This document shows, piece by piece, positions 24,477 through 33,295 of a DNA stretch of 64,000 nt. Under the pieces are notes generated by a model, which was given only the letters and a program-made list of their open reading frames with translations, had not been told where the DNA came from and searched no databases. The first letter of the stretch is position 1. Every line of letters begins with the position of its first letter. The stretch lies in NCBI RefSeq assembly GCF_051955275.1, contig NZ_JBQCGW010000294.1, forward strand, positions 8,736 through 72,735. The letters are read 5' to 3'. The position numbers were made by a program, and so were the translations under genes. Source of the stretch: Pseudobacter sp051955275 (lineage in GTDB: Bacteria > Bacteroidota > Bacteroidia > Chitinophagales > Chitinophagaceae).

Positions 24477-24556
24477 CACACTTTTAAACCACGGATTTTA
24501 CAGTTCCGGACTTTCCCCGGGGGAAAAACGGTCCGGATATTAGCCCGAAATAGAAT

Positions 24557-27500
24557 ATGTCAGCCAAATACCAGGAATTCTCGAAGTTGAACCTGCCTGA
24601 AATAGAACAGGAGGTACTCGCCAAATGGGAGGCATCCCAGGCGTTTGAGCAAAGTATGTCATTGCGTGAAGGCGCTCCCCATTTCGTTTTCTACGAAGGG
24701 CCGCCCAGCGCTAACGGCATGCCCGGCATTCACCACGTGATCAGCCGCACCCTGAAAGACCTGGTCTGCCGCTACAAAACCATGCAGGGCTTCCAGGTAA
24801 AAAGGAAGGCCGGATGGGATACCCATGGTCTTCCCATTGAACTGGGCGTGGAGAAAGAACTCGGCATCACCAAAGAAGATATCGGCAAAAAGATCACCGT
24901 TGAAGAATACAACCAGAAATGCCGTGAAGCCGTAATGCGCTTCAAGGATAAATGGGACGACCTGACCCGCAAGATGGGGTACTGGGTTGACCTCGATGAT
25001 CCCTATATCACTTTCGACAATAGTTACATTGAAACACTCTGGTGGATACTGCAACAGTTGTACAATAAGGGCCTGCTCTATGAAAGCGTGAGCATCCAGC
25101 CTTATTCCCCCGCAGCAGGTACAGGCCTCAGCTCCCACGAGCTGAATATGCCCGGAGCCTACAGGAATGTAAAGGACACTTCCGCAGTTGTGATGTTCAA
25201 AGCTATTGAGAACGACCGTACGAAGTTCCTCTTCCAGGCCGCAAGGGTTAACGGAGATGAGCAACCGGAGGTATTCTTCATGGCATGGACCACCACTCCA
25301 TGGACCCTTCCTTCCAACCTCGGTCTTACCGTTGGTCCAAAGATCAATTATGTGCTGGTTCATACCGTGAACCCCTATACGCATATTCCTGTGAACGTGG
25401 TACTGGCGAAAGACCTGCTCGGCAAATACTTCAAACCGGAAGGAGAGAATCTGCCTGTTGGCACTTACAAGGAAGGAGACAAGCTCCTGCCCTGGACCAT
25501 CATTGCAGAGTTCAAGGGCGCAGAAATCGATGAAGCCCGGTACGAGCAACTGATGCCTTATGAAGCTAACAGCGCCAAAGAGGCCGGTGGCGATCCTTTC
25601 CGGGTACTGCTTGGGGATTTCGTGACCACAGAAGATGGTACCGGCATCGTACATACGGCGCCAGCCTTTGGCGCAGATGACTTTAAAGTAGGGAAGAAAT
25701 ATGGCATCGGCATCCTTACCATGGTTGACAAAACCGGGAAGTTTGTTGATGGCCTCGGTGAGTTCAGCGGCCGCTATGTGAAAGATTATAAGAATGAGAA
25801 GGATTATGTGGATGTGAACGTAGACATCTCCGTGAAACTCAAAAAAGAGAACCGCGCCTTCAAAGTAGAAAAATACGAACACAATTATCCGCACTGCTGG
25901 CGTACCGATAAACCTGTGCTCTACTATCCGCTGGATGCCTGGTTCATCAAAACAACCGGCCTCCGGGATAAGATGGTGGAGCTGAACAAGACCATCAACT
26001 GGAAACCAAAATCAACCGGCGAAGGACGTTTTGGAACCTGGCTGGAGAATATGGTGGACTGGAACCTCAGCCGAAGCCGCTTCTGGGGAACACCGCTCCC
26101 TATCTGGAAAACAGAAATGGAGAACGATGATCCTGCAACCGTTGAATTCAAATGCATCGGAAATATAGAAGAACTGAACAACGAGATCAAAAAGGCCAAT
26201 GAAGTACTGGGAGGCGATGTAAACAAACACTATCTCCATGAAGGTATCCTTGACCTTCATAAACCATATATCGATGAGGTGGTGCTGGTGAGCCCCAAGG
26301 GCAGGCCGATGAAGCGCGTACCCGATCTGATAGACGTTTGGTTTGATTCCGGAGCCATGCCTTATGCGCAGTGGGGACTGGATTATGACAAACTGAAAGC
26401 AGGTGACCCCCGTCCTTTCAAAGCTCCTTTCGATACTAATTTCCCGGCAGACTTCATTGCGGAAGGTGTTGACCAGACGAGAGGATGGTTCTATACCCTC
26501 CATGCGATCGCCAGCCTGCTCTATGAAGATGTGGCTTTCAAAACCTGTGTGAGTAATGGCCTGGTGCTCGACAAAAATGGCGTAAAGATGAGCAAGCGCC
26601 TGGGTAATGTGGTGGATCCGTTCCAGACCATCAATGAGTTTGGCGCTGATGCTACCCGCTGGTACCTGGTGACCAATGCATCTCCCTGGGACAATATGAA
26701 ATTCGACCTGGAAGGTATCAGGGAAGTACAACGTAAATTCTTCGGTACCTTATTTAATACATATCAGTTTTTTGCCCTTTACGCCAACGTGGATGGATTT
26801 GCTTTCAAAGAGCAGTACATTCCGCTGCCTGAGCGTCCGGAGATCGACCGCTGGATCCTCAGCTCCCTGAATACTCTCATAGCGAAGGTGAAAACCAGTA
26901 TGGATGATTACGAGCCCACACAGGCTGGTCGTTTTATTGAAGAATTTGTTGGTGAGCAGCTCAGTAACTGGTATGTGCGTCTCTGCCGCCGCCGGTTCTG
27001 GAAGGGGGATTATGAGCATGATAAGATCTGCGCTTACCAGACACTGTATGAGTGCCTGGAAAAGATCAGCATCCTGATGGCCCCTATATCTCCGTTCTTC
27101 AGCGACAGGTTATTCAATGCACTGAACGAGGTTACCGGACAGCGCAAAGAGAAATCCGTGCACCATGTACTTTTCCCGGTAGTGGATGAAAAGGCGGTGG
27201 ACGCTTCACTGGAAGAAAGAATGAAGCTGGCGCAGGATACTTCTTCCCTGATCCTGAGCCTCAGAAAGAAAGAGAATATCAAGGTAAGGCAGCCTTTGCA
27301 GAAGGTTCTTATTCCCATTCTGAACCCTGGTATGAAAGACCAGATCCGGAAGGTGGAGGACCTCATCAAAAGCGAGGTGAACGTGAAGGAACTGCAATAC
27401 CTGACCGAAGACAGTGGGTTCATCAAAAAGAAGATCAAGCCTAATTATATCGCGCTCGGTAAAAAGCTGGGTGGTAAAATGAAGGCAGTTGCGGCTGCGC

Positions 27501-27949
27501 TTACCAGTTTTACCCAGGATGATATCAGTCGTTTAGAAAAAGAAGGGTCAATTTCATTGTTAATTGATAGCGAACCCTTAATATTACAGGCTAATGAAGT
27601 AGACATCACCAGTGAGGATATACCCGGCTGGATGGTGGCGAACAAAGACTCTCTGACTGTAGCACTCGATATCACCGTTACCCCTGAATTGATCAGCGAA
27701 GGCAACGCCCGCGAACTGGTTAACAGAATCCAAAAGATCCGGAAAGACAACGGGTATGAACTAACGGACAGGATCATGGTTCAGTTAACTGATCACCAGG
27801 AATTGAAAGGTTCAATCGCTCAATTTAATACTTATATTTGCGCAGAAATTTTGGCAGATAAACTGGAATTAGTTCCTGAATTACCTGGTGGCACTGAAAT
27901 TGAGGTGAATGATATTCCTTTAAAAGTATTTGTCAGTAAAAAAGCCTAA
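24557..27949 (+). CDS. ileS: Isoleucyl-tRNA synthetase, IleS2 (eukaryote-like) type
   Basis: Charges tRNA-Ile with isoleucine. It has 1130 residues, longer than the roughly 940 of IleS1. Features of the IleS2 branch include GWDTHGLPIE (IleS1 has Cys in place of Thr) and the long C-terminal part. The KMSKR loop reads GVKMSKRLGN. The class I HIGH motif is altered to G57-I58-H59-H60 in NGMPGIHHVISRTLKD. IleS2 enzymes are known to resist mupirocin, and the swapped GxHH motif has been linked to very high resistance. It is followed after 4 nt by a DksA-like gene, most likely in one transcript. Confidence 0.96.
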   Translation: MSAKYQEFSKLNLPEIEQEVLAKWEASQAFEQSMSLREGAPHFVFYEGPPSANGMPGIHHVISRTLKDLVCRYKTMQGFQVKRKAGWDTHGLPIELGVEKELGITKEDIGKKITVEEYNQKCREAVMRFKDKWDDLTRKMGYWVDLDDPYITFDNSYIETLWWILQQLYNKGLLYESVSIQPYSPAAGTGLSSHELNMPGAYRNVKDTSAVVMFKAIENDRTKFLFQAARVNGDEQPEVFFMAWTTTPWTLPSNLGLTVGPKINYVLVHTVNPYTHIPVNVVLAKDLLGKYFKPEGENLPVGTYKEGDKLLPWTIIAEFKGAEIDEARYEQLMPYEANSAKEAGGDPFRVLLGDFVTTEDGTGIVHTAPAFGADDFKVGKKYGIGILTMVDKTGKFVDGLGEFSGRYVKDYKNEKDYVDVNVDISVKLKKENRAFKVEKYEHNYPHCWRTDKPVLYYPLDAWFIKTTGLRDKMVELNKTINWKPKSTGEGRFGTWLENMVDWNLSRSRFWGTPLPIWKTEMENDDPATVEFKCIGNIEELNNEIKKANEVLGGDVNKHYLHEGILDLHKPYIDEVVLVSPKGRPMKRVPDLIDVWFDSGAMPYAQWGLDYDKLKAGDPRPFKAPFDTNFPADFIAEGVDQTRGWFYTLHAIASLLYEDVAFKTCVSNGLVLDKNGVKMSKRLGNVVDPFQTINEFGADATRWYLVTNASPWDNMKFDLEGIREVQRKFFGTLFNTYQFFALYANVDGFAFKEQYIPLPERPEIDRWILSSLNTLIAKVKTSMDDYEPTQAGRFIEEFVGEQLSNWYVRLCRRRFWKGDYEHDKICAYQTLYECLEKISILMAPISPFFSDRLFNALNEVTGQRKEKSVHHVLFPVVDEKAVDASLEERMKLAQDTSSLILSLRKKENIKVRQPLQKVLIPILNPGMKDQIRKVEDLIKSEVNVKELQYLTEDSGFIKKKIKPNYIALGKKLGGKMKAVAAALTSFTQDDISRLEKEGSISLLIDSEPLILQANEVDITSEDIPGWMVANKDSLTVALDITVTPELISEGNARELVNRIQKIRKDNGYELTDRIMVQLTDHQELKGSIAQFNTYICAEILADKLELVPELPGGTEIEVNDIPLKVFVSKKA

Positions 27950-27953
27950 CAGT

Positions 27954-28841
27954 ATGGCAACCAAGAAGAAAGCAGCTAAGCCAGCAAAGAAGGCACCCGC
28001 TCCGAAAAAAGCGGCGCCGGCTAAAAAGCCTGCTGCCAAACCTGCTGCTGTCAAGAAAGCAACCAAGCCTGTTCCAAAGAAAGCAGCCAGGCCTGCACCG
28101 GCAGCCAAGTCAGCACCGGCTAAAAAAGCTGCGCCTCCCGCGGCCAAAAAGCCAGCGCCCAAACCTGCGCCTGCTCCGGTAAAAGTTGCTTCCAAACCGG
28201 AAGTGAAGAAAGCTGCCACACCAGTGAAGGCTGCCCCCGCTCCCGAAGTGAAAAAAGCCGCAGAGCCCAAAGCCGAAGTAAAAAAGCCCGAAGTAAAGAA
28301 GCAGGAGCCCGTTGCGCCCCCTCCAATTCCAAAGAAAACTGTACCCCCAGCGCCCCCTAAACCGGTTAAAGTGGTGATTCCGGAACTGAAGACGAAATCT
28401 GTTCGTAAGTATGAACCGGACTTTACCAAATCTGTATTAGATCAACCTGAAAACATACAAACGGGACCTACCATGAGATACAGCGACAGTGAATTACAAG
28501 AATTCAAAGACCTGATTCATAAGAAGCTCGAACAGGCAAAGAAAGAACTGACTTACCTGCAGGGACTAATCACCCGCAAAGATGAAATGGGTGGCGATGA
28601 GAATGAGAATCGCTATATGACCATGGAAGATGGCAGTGTTAGTATGGAGCGTGAACAACTGGCTCAGATGGCCAGCCGCCAGATCAATTATATTGATCAC
28701 CTGGAGAAAGCTCTCATGCGCATCGAAAACAAAACCTACGGAATCTGCCGCGTTACAGGTAAGCTCATCGACAAAGCACGTCTGCGTGCTGTGCCCCACG
28801 CCACACTGAGCATCGAGGCAAAACAAATGATGAACAAATAG
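27954..28841 (+). CDS. TraR/DksA-like protein with histone-H1-like Lys/Ala/Pro-rich N-terminus
   Basis: A 295-residue two-part protein. Residues 1 to about 120 are a low-complexity Lys/Ala/Pro tail (repeats such as KKAAPAKKPA) like histone H1 or AlgP, likely to bind nucleic acid. The C-terminal 130 residues or so match TraR/DksA proteins: a coiled coil (KDLIHKKLEQAKKELTYLQG) and the segment YGICRVTGKLIDKARLRAVPHATLS. Only one of the four zinc-finger cysteines is kept, so the zinc site is lost. The ATG at 27954 is chosen over an earlier in-frame one inside ileS. It probably contacts RNA polymerase and may help compact or regulate DNA; this is inference. Confidence 0.85.
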   Translation: MATKKKAAKPAKKAPAPKKAAPAKKPAAKPAAVKKATKPVPKKAARPAPAAKSAPAKKAAPPAAKKPAPKPAPAPVKVASKPEVKKAATPVKAAPAPEVKKAAEPKAEVKKPEVKKQEPVAPPPIPKKTVPPAPPKPVKVVIPELKTKSVRKYEPDFTKSVLDQPENIQTGPTMRYSDSELQEFKDLIHKKLEQAKKELTYLQGLITRKDEMGGDENENRYMTMEDGSVSMEREQLAQMASRQINYIDHLEKALMRIENKTYGICRVTGKLIDKARLRAVPHATLSIEAKQMMNK

Positions 28842-28884
28842 TAATTAACCTCAAAATTGTAATAAGGTATTTTAAAACATTCAG

Positions 28885-28921
28885 CGATCCCGGTTGCGTC
28901 AGCAGCCGGGATCGTTTTTTT
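28885..28921 (+). terminator. Rho-independent terminator of the ileS operon
   Basis: A perfect 9-bp stem CGATCCCGG/CCGGGATCG with a 12-nt loop and T7, 43 nt after the DksA-like gene. Confidence 0.88.
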
Positions 28922-28934
28922 ATGTGACCGGGAA

Positions 28935-28962
28935 ATAAAAAAGCCGCTTCCGGAGAAGCGGC
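28935..28962 (-). terminator. Rho-independent terminator of the S9 peptidase gene
   Basis: On the minus strand an 8-bp GCCGCTTC/GAAGCGGC stem with a 4-nt loop is followed by T6, 24 bp after the peptidase stop. Confidence 0.88.
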
Positions 28963-28986
28963 CTGAAAGATATTCTTCAGCAATAC

Positions 28987-31095
28987 TTATTTGAAAGCAG
29001 CTGGCACAGGTTTGTTCAGCAGGTTCTCATACCAGAACCTGGCCGCCTCATTCCTGTTATGAATGCGTTTGTTCATGCTGTTGGCACCAATGCTATGACG
29101 CTCCCCGGGATAGATCATGAGCTCAAAATGCTTGCCCAGTTCTTCCAGTTTGTCAACCAGCACCATGCTGTTCTGCATATGCACATTGTCGTCTGTAGTA
29201 CCATGAACAATGCGAAGACCACCTTTGTATTTGTTGGCGTAAGTCATTACAGAAGTGTTCTTATAACCTTCTGCATTGTCTTGCGGAGTATCCATGAAAC
29301 GCTCTGTGTAATGCGTATCATAGAACTGCCAGTCGGTAACCGATGCATTGGCAACACCGTAAGTATAAACATCAGCACCGTAGGTCAGCGCCATGCAGGT
29401 CATATAACCCCCAAAGCTGCCGCCTGTCATGGCGAGTTTGGAAGCATCCGCCCAGGGCTGGCTCTGCAGCCATTTGCCGGCAGCCATGAAATCTTCTATC
29501 TCATATTTGCCGAGCTGGCGATAGATATAGTTCAGGCCGTTCTTTCCAAAGTGACCGCTGGCGCGGTTGTCGATGGCAACCTGTACCAGGCCTTCCTGTG
29601 CCCACCATTGTGCAAGTCCTCCGATGGCTCTCCAGCGATCATATACAGTGCCGGCATCAGGCCCTCCATAGATGCTCACGAGAATGGGATATTTTTTGTT
29701 AGGATCGAAATTGATGGGGTATGTGATGGTGACAGGCAGCTCAAACAATCCGTCTGCAGATTTCACGCGAACCAGTTCTGTACGCGGAATCTCATATTCG
29801 TCGAATCCGGAACCTTTGGCATCACCCAGCATACGCACCAGTTTTCCTTTGCCGTCAACCAGGGCTGAGGCCGGAGGAGTGGAAAGGTTGGAATAGGTGG
29901 TAATGAAATATTTACCGCTTGGCGAAAGCTGAACCATATCATGCGAGAAGTCTCCGAAAGTCAGGCGGGTAAGGCCTTTACCGTTGAGACCAACTTTATA
30001 GAGGTCGAACCGGGCGGAATTCTCTTTACGCGCTTTGATGAACAGGGTGCCTGATTTTTCATCGAATTTCACCAGGGATGTACCCCAGAAATTACCGGTG
30101 GTGATCTGGTTTACCAGTTTACCGGTCATATCATAATGGTAGAGGTTCTGCCAGCCGTCTTTATCACTTTTGATGATGAAGCCTTTATTGTTGGAGAGAA
30201 ATTCAACACGGTCGTTATCATCCAGGGTGATCCAGGTTTTCTGTGCTTCTTCATAAACGATATTCTTTGCACCGTTGGTAGTATTGATATTGTAGATCTT
30301 CAGCTGGTTCTGATCGCGGTTCATCCACTGGATCCAGAGCTGGCCACCGGGTGTCCAGTAAGGTGCACCGAAATACTGATCATCTTTTTCATTGAAGTCG
30401 GCCCATACGGTATTGCCTGAAGCGATATTCACCATACCCATCTTCACTTCAGGATTTTTATCACCTGCTTTGGGATAGCGTGTATTTTCCAGGTAACCAT
30501 GTTGTCCGTCCAGCACATAGATCGGGAATACAGGTACCATGGATTCATCAAAGTGCATATAACAGATCTGTTTGCTGTCGGGGCTCCACCAGAATGCCTG
30601 GTAGTTGCTGGCTCTGCCGAGGATCTCTTCATAATATACCCAGCTCGCATAACCATTAAGGGTAGTGGTATTGCCGTCTGTGGTGAGCTGTTTTTCCTTT
30701 CTTGATACCAGGTCCTGCACGTACAGGTTATTATCTTTTTTGGTGTAGGCGATCATTTTGCCGTCGGGTGAAGCAGTAACATTGCGTCCGCCATCCACTT
30801 TGGGTTGGGGGATACTGACGGTGCTGGTGCCGGCAGGAGCCGTATAGGGGCTGACCTTTCCGGTTTTTGCATTTACGGCAACTGTTTCAGTTTTTCCGTC
30901 TGCACTTTTCTGCACTTCAAGGTAATTGTCGTCATCTGCCCAGCCTCTGATGGCAGGTAATGGCTTGCTGATATTGGCGGGGAGATTGTTCCTTAGCAGT
31001 TGATCTGCCGTGAACTGTTTTTTTTGCGCTGCTGCGGGGAATGACATGGTCATGAGCAGTAAACATGCAGCAGCAGAGAGCATTCTCTTCATCAT
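28987..31095 (-). CDS. Secreted dipeptidyl-peptidase IV-like S9 family peptidase
   Basis: Serine exopeptidase predicted to release N-terminal dipeptides in the periplasm or at the cell surface. It has 702 residues: a signal peptide (residues 1 to about 23, ending FPAAAQ), a DPPIV-type beta-propeller (about 80-450) and a C-terminal alpha/beta-hydrolase domain. The catalytic serine lies in GGSFGGYMT, the aspartate in HGTTDDNVH and the histidine in PGERHSIG, so the triad is complete. Two neighbouring ATGs (31095 and 31092) are possible starts. It has its own terminator and stands alone, divergent from the FkbM gene. Confidence 0.93.
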   Translation of the reverse strand: MMKRMLSAAACLLLMTMSFPAAAQKKQFTADQLLRNNLPANISKPLPAIRGWADDDNYLEVQKSADGKTETVAVNAKTGKVSPYTAPAGTSTVSIPQPKVDGGRNVTASPDGKMIAYTKKDNNLYVQDLVSRKEKQLTTDGNTTTLNGYASWVYYEEILGRASNYQAFWWSPDSKQICYMHFDESMVPVFPIYVLDGQHGYLENTRYPKAGDKNPEVKMGMVNIASGNTVWADFNEKDDQYFGAPYWTPGGQLWIQWMNRDQNQLKIYNINTTNGAKNIVYEEAQKTWITLDDNDRVEFLSNNKGFIIKSDKDGWQNLYHYDMTGKLVNQITTGNFWGTSLVKFDEKSGTLFIKARKENSARFDLYKVGLNGKGLTRLTFGDFSHDMVQLSPSGKYFITTYSNLSTPPASALVDGKGKLVRMLGDAKGSGFDEYEIPRTELVRVKSADGLFELPVTITYPINFDPNKKYPILVSIYGGPDAGTVYDRWRAIGGLAQWWAQEGLVQVAIDNRASGHFGKNGLNYIYRQLGKYEIEDFMAAGKWLQSQPWADASKLAMTGGSFGGYMTCMALTYGADVYTYGVANASVTDWQFYDTHYTERFMDTPQDNAEGYKNTSVMTYANKYKGGLRIVHGTTDDNVHMQNSMVLVDKLEELGKHFELMIYPGERHSIGANSMNKRIHNRNEAARFWYENLLNKPVPAAFK

Positions 31096-31234
31096 GAAAA
31101 ATTTGATTAAGGGGTGAATGTACGAAAAGGCGGCACAATAATCACCTGGATCTTATAAATGGACAACCTGTGTTGTACAATTGAAAATTTGAAGTATCTT
31201 CCACAGGTTCACCCAAAACAAACTAAAAACCGGC

Positions 31235-32065
31235 ATGTTACTCAAGTACTTAAAAGCCTCCTTCGCCCGCAAGAAAGCGCGGAGATTCTTCAGGGAGTAT
31301 CCCTATGAAATCAATAAGTTTTCTCTTTCCAAAGAAGGGCCCATCGAATTTGCCAACTGGAAGAATCCGTTGGTGGCGCATATCGAAATCACCCAATCCC
31401 AGGTGAATTTCTTTGCACAGTTTATTACGCGTGGCAGCCTGGCGATAGATATCGGCGGCAATGTGGGAGATACCACCGTGCCCATGGCGCTGGCTGCCGG
31501 CAAAGAAGGTTTGGTACTGGCTTTCGATCCCAATCCACATGTATACAAAATACTGGAGATCAATGCCGGTCTGAACAAGCAGAATACCAATATTGTTCCG
31601 CTGCCTTACGCTATCACTGAACAGGATGGAGAGTTCTTTTACTCTTCTTCCGAAGCCAGCTTCAGCAATGGCGGCATCACAGAAGAGCAGAGCAGCAAAC
31701 ACGGAGCTTATCAGCTGAAGCAGAAAATTCAGGGTGTAAACCTGGAGAAACTGCTGGATGCTAAATACAGTAACTGGATCGGTAAGCTCACTTTCATCAA
31801 GATCGATACGGAAGGTTACGATAAGGAGATCATCAAATCAATCAGCAGCCTGCTGCAGCGTTGTAAGCCTGTAGTGGTGGCAGAATGTTTTGGAGAGCTC
31901 ACTGCCGCAGAGCGTGCAGAACTGTACGAGCTTTTAGTAGCTAAAGGTTACGAACTGTTCTATTTCGGGGATTTTGAAGAAGGTACCAAAGTGGAGCCAA
32001 TTCTCAGTGCTGACGATATGAACAGGTGGAAGCATTTCAACTTCTACGCTAAGGTGGCCAGGTAG
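31235..32065 (+). CDS. FkbM-family SAM-dependent methyltransferase
   Basis: Predicted to methylate a sugar or other metabolite; the substrate is unknown. It has 276 residues. The SAM-binding motif AIDIGGNVGDTTVPMALAAG lies at about 72-91 and the family segment GKLTFIKIDTEGYDKEII near 190. Family members often decorate glycans or lipids, but no glycan locus adjoins this one. Its last 22 bp overlap, in the opposite direction, the end of the AraC gene at 32044, and its terminator lies inside that gene. Confidence 0.88.
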   Translation: MLLKYLKASFARKKARRFFREYPYEINKFSLSKEGPIEFANWKNPLVAHIEITQSQVNFFAQFITRGSLAIDIGGNVGDTTVPMALAAGKEGLVLAFDPNPHVYKILEINAGLNKQNTNIVPLPYAITEQDGEFFYSSSEASFSNGGITEEQSSKHGAYQLKQKIQGVNLEKLLDAKYSNWIGKLTFIKIDTEGYDKEIIKSISSLLQRCKPVVVAECFGELTAAERAELYELLVAKGYELFYFGDFEEGTKVEPILSADDMNRWKHFNFYAKVAR

Positions 32066-33015
32066 TCACTTTCAACAAATATTTCCGGATCTGCTGCGAA
32101 AGCGGCAGGTCCGTTTTTTTTGTTCATGCTGCTGAAAGTGGTATCTGTCAGCAGCCTGTGCATCACAGGATCAGTCTTCCCTGCCCTGTACCCCATCAAT
32201 TGTTCACTCAGGTTGAAGGCTCCAGCCGGTATTCCCGCAGGCGTATAACCGAAACATTTTTTGAACTCTTTAATGAAATGGGCCTGGTCAAAATAATTGC
32301 ATTCATAAACGATCTCCTGCCAGTCTGTTTCTTTCAGTACAATGCATTGGCGGTAGGCATGATTGATGCGCAGCATCCGGCTGAATGACTTGGGGCTAAC
32401 GCCGATGATATCCCTGAACTGCGCTTCCAGCGTGCGTTGCGGGATATTGAAATCGTTACAGATATCGTCGATATAATTACGCCCATTTACCTGCTTCATC
32501 TTCTTCACGATACCTGAGAGCCTTGCAGTGGAAGCAGCCAGCTTTTCAGATATGGAATGCCGTCTGGCGGCAAACAGGTTGAGCAGCCAATGTTCCATGG
32601 TGGCTATCACGCTTCTGGGATCACTGTTGCAGTCAGCCAGCTGCTGATAAATATTGTTACACGGAAGAAAATCTGACAATTCTGTGAATTGATCTGTGAA
32701 CCTGTTCATCGGCTGTGAAAAGAAATGTACGGGGCCAATGGGCCTGAACACCGCATAAATGGCGGAATAAGCTCCTGATTGCAGGGGTCTGTACTGTTTC
32801 AACTGACCGGTAAAGTTGAGTTTGGGCGTGAATTGTACACTGGTTTTGATATCCTTTGTTTCCGGTGAGTGTCCAAGTGTGTAAGCAAGGGCTGTACATC
32901 CTGTTGGATGCTGATCTATCAGCAGGCTTTTTTCCTGACTGGCAGTTTTTAAAAATACATAACTGTGAATATAGGGTTGCAGTGTAGGACAGGGACGGAT
33001 ATAGAAAGTACGCAT
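32044..33015 (-). CDS. AraC-family transcriptional regulator
   Basis: A 323-residue regulator of unknown target. The start at 33015 gives MRTFYIRPCPTLQPYIHSYV, the typical N-terminus of Bacteroidota AraC proteins with a sensor domain of this kind; a 64-residue in-frame extension to 33207 has no family support. The C-terminal helix-turn-helix region includes YIDDICNDFNIPQRTLEAQF and ECNYFDQAHFIKEFKKCFGYTP. About 25 residues after the DNA-binding domain are unusual, because they are encoded over the terminator of the converging FkbM gene. The neighbours give no clear hint of function. Confidence 0.85.
   Translation of the reverse strand: MRTFYIRPCPTLQPYIHSYVFLKTASQEKSLLIDQHPTGCTALAYTLGHSPETKDIKTSVQFTPKLNFTGQLKQYRPLQSGAYSAIYAVFRPIGPVHFFSQPMNRFTDQFTELSDFLPCNNIYQQLADCNSDPRSVIATMEHWLLNLFAARRHSISEKLAASTARLSGIVKKMKQVNGRNYIDDICNDFNIPQRTLEAQFRDIIGVSPKSFSRMLRINHAYRQCIVLKETDWQEIVYECNYFDQAHFIKEFKKCFGYTPAGIPAGAFNLSEQLMGYRAGKTDPVMHRLLTDTTFSSMNKKNGPAAFAADPEIFVESDYLATLA
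32086..32121 (+). terminator. Terminator for the FkbM gene located inside the opposing AraC coding region
   Basis: A 9-bp stem (CGGATCTGC with GCAGGTCCG, one G-U pair) plus T8, 20 bp after the FkbM stop. On the minus strand the same bases encode the C-terminal residues KKNGPAAFAADP of the AraC protein. Confidence 0.8.
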
Positions 33016-33295
33016 CAAGGTTAGTTTTTCATGGGATGGCATAAACATAACGTGCGAACATTGAGTATGGTATGGGTGAATCGTGAAATTTACCAGCTGA
33101 ACAGAAAAAAATCGTGTATGGGTAGCTGATATGAAATGAATCCGTAATGTGAAAGCCGCGGTGTGGAAATCAGTTGTTCTGCCGGCAGCCGGTTTAAGTA
33201 TGGTCATTTGATATTTGTCAACATGTAGCCTTCTTGCGCATTTTTACAATACAATCCCTTTTACGTTGATTTCTTTTGCAACAAATTTATATTCA

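Larger units (their letters stand above)
23276..24556. other. 1.28-kb gene-free region with several RNA hairpins
   Basis: No coding region of convincing length is present on either strand, in contrast to the otherwise dense window. It is AT-rich and contains a terminator at 23349-23385, a candidate structured RNA at 23468-23607, a further GC stem at 24115-24131 and the ileS -7 element at 24469-24476. No tRNA, tmRNA or rRNA signature was recognised. Confidence 0.7.

Noticed and set aside
24659..25894. 411-residue open frame on the minus strand inside ileS
   Set aside because: Antisense shadow of a strongly conserved synthetase gene; its translation shows no known motif.
27920..28429. Gly/Ala/Phe-rich open frame opposite the Lys/Ala/Pro-rich tail
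   Set aside because: Mirror of a low-complexity coding region; no independent support.
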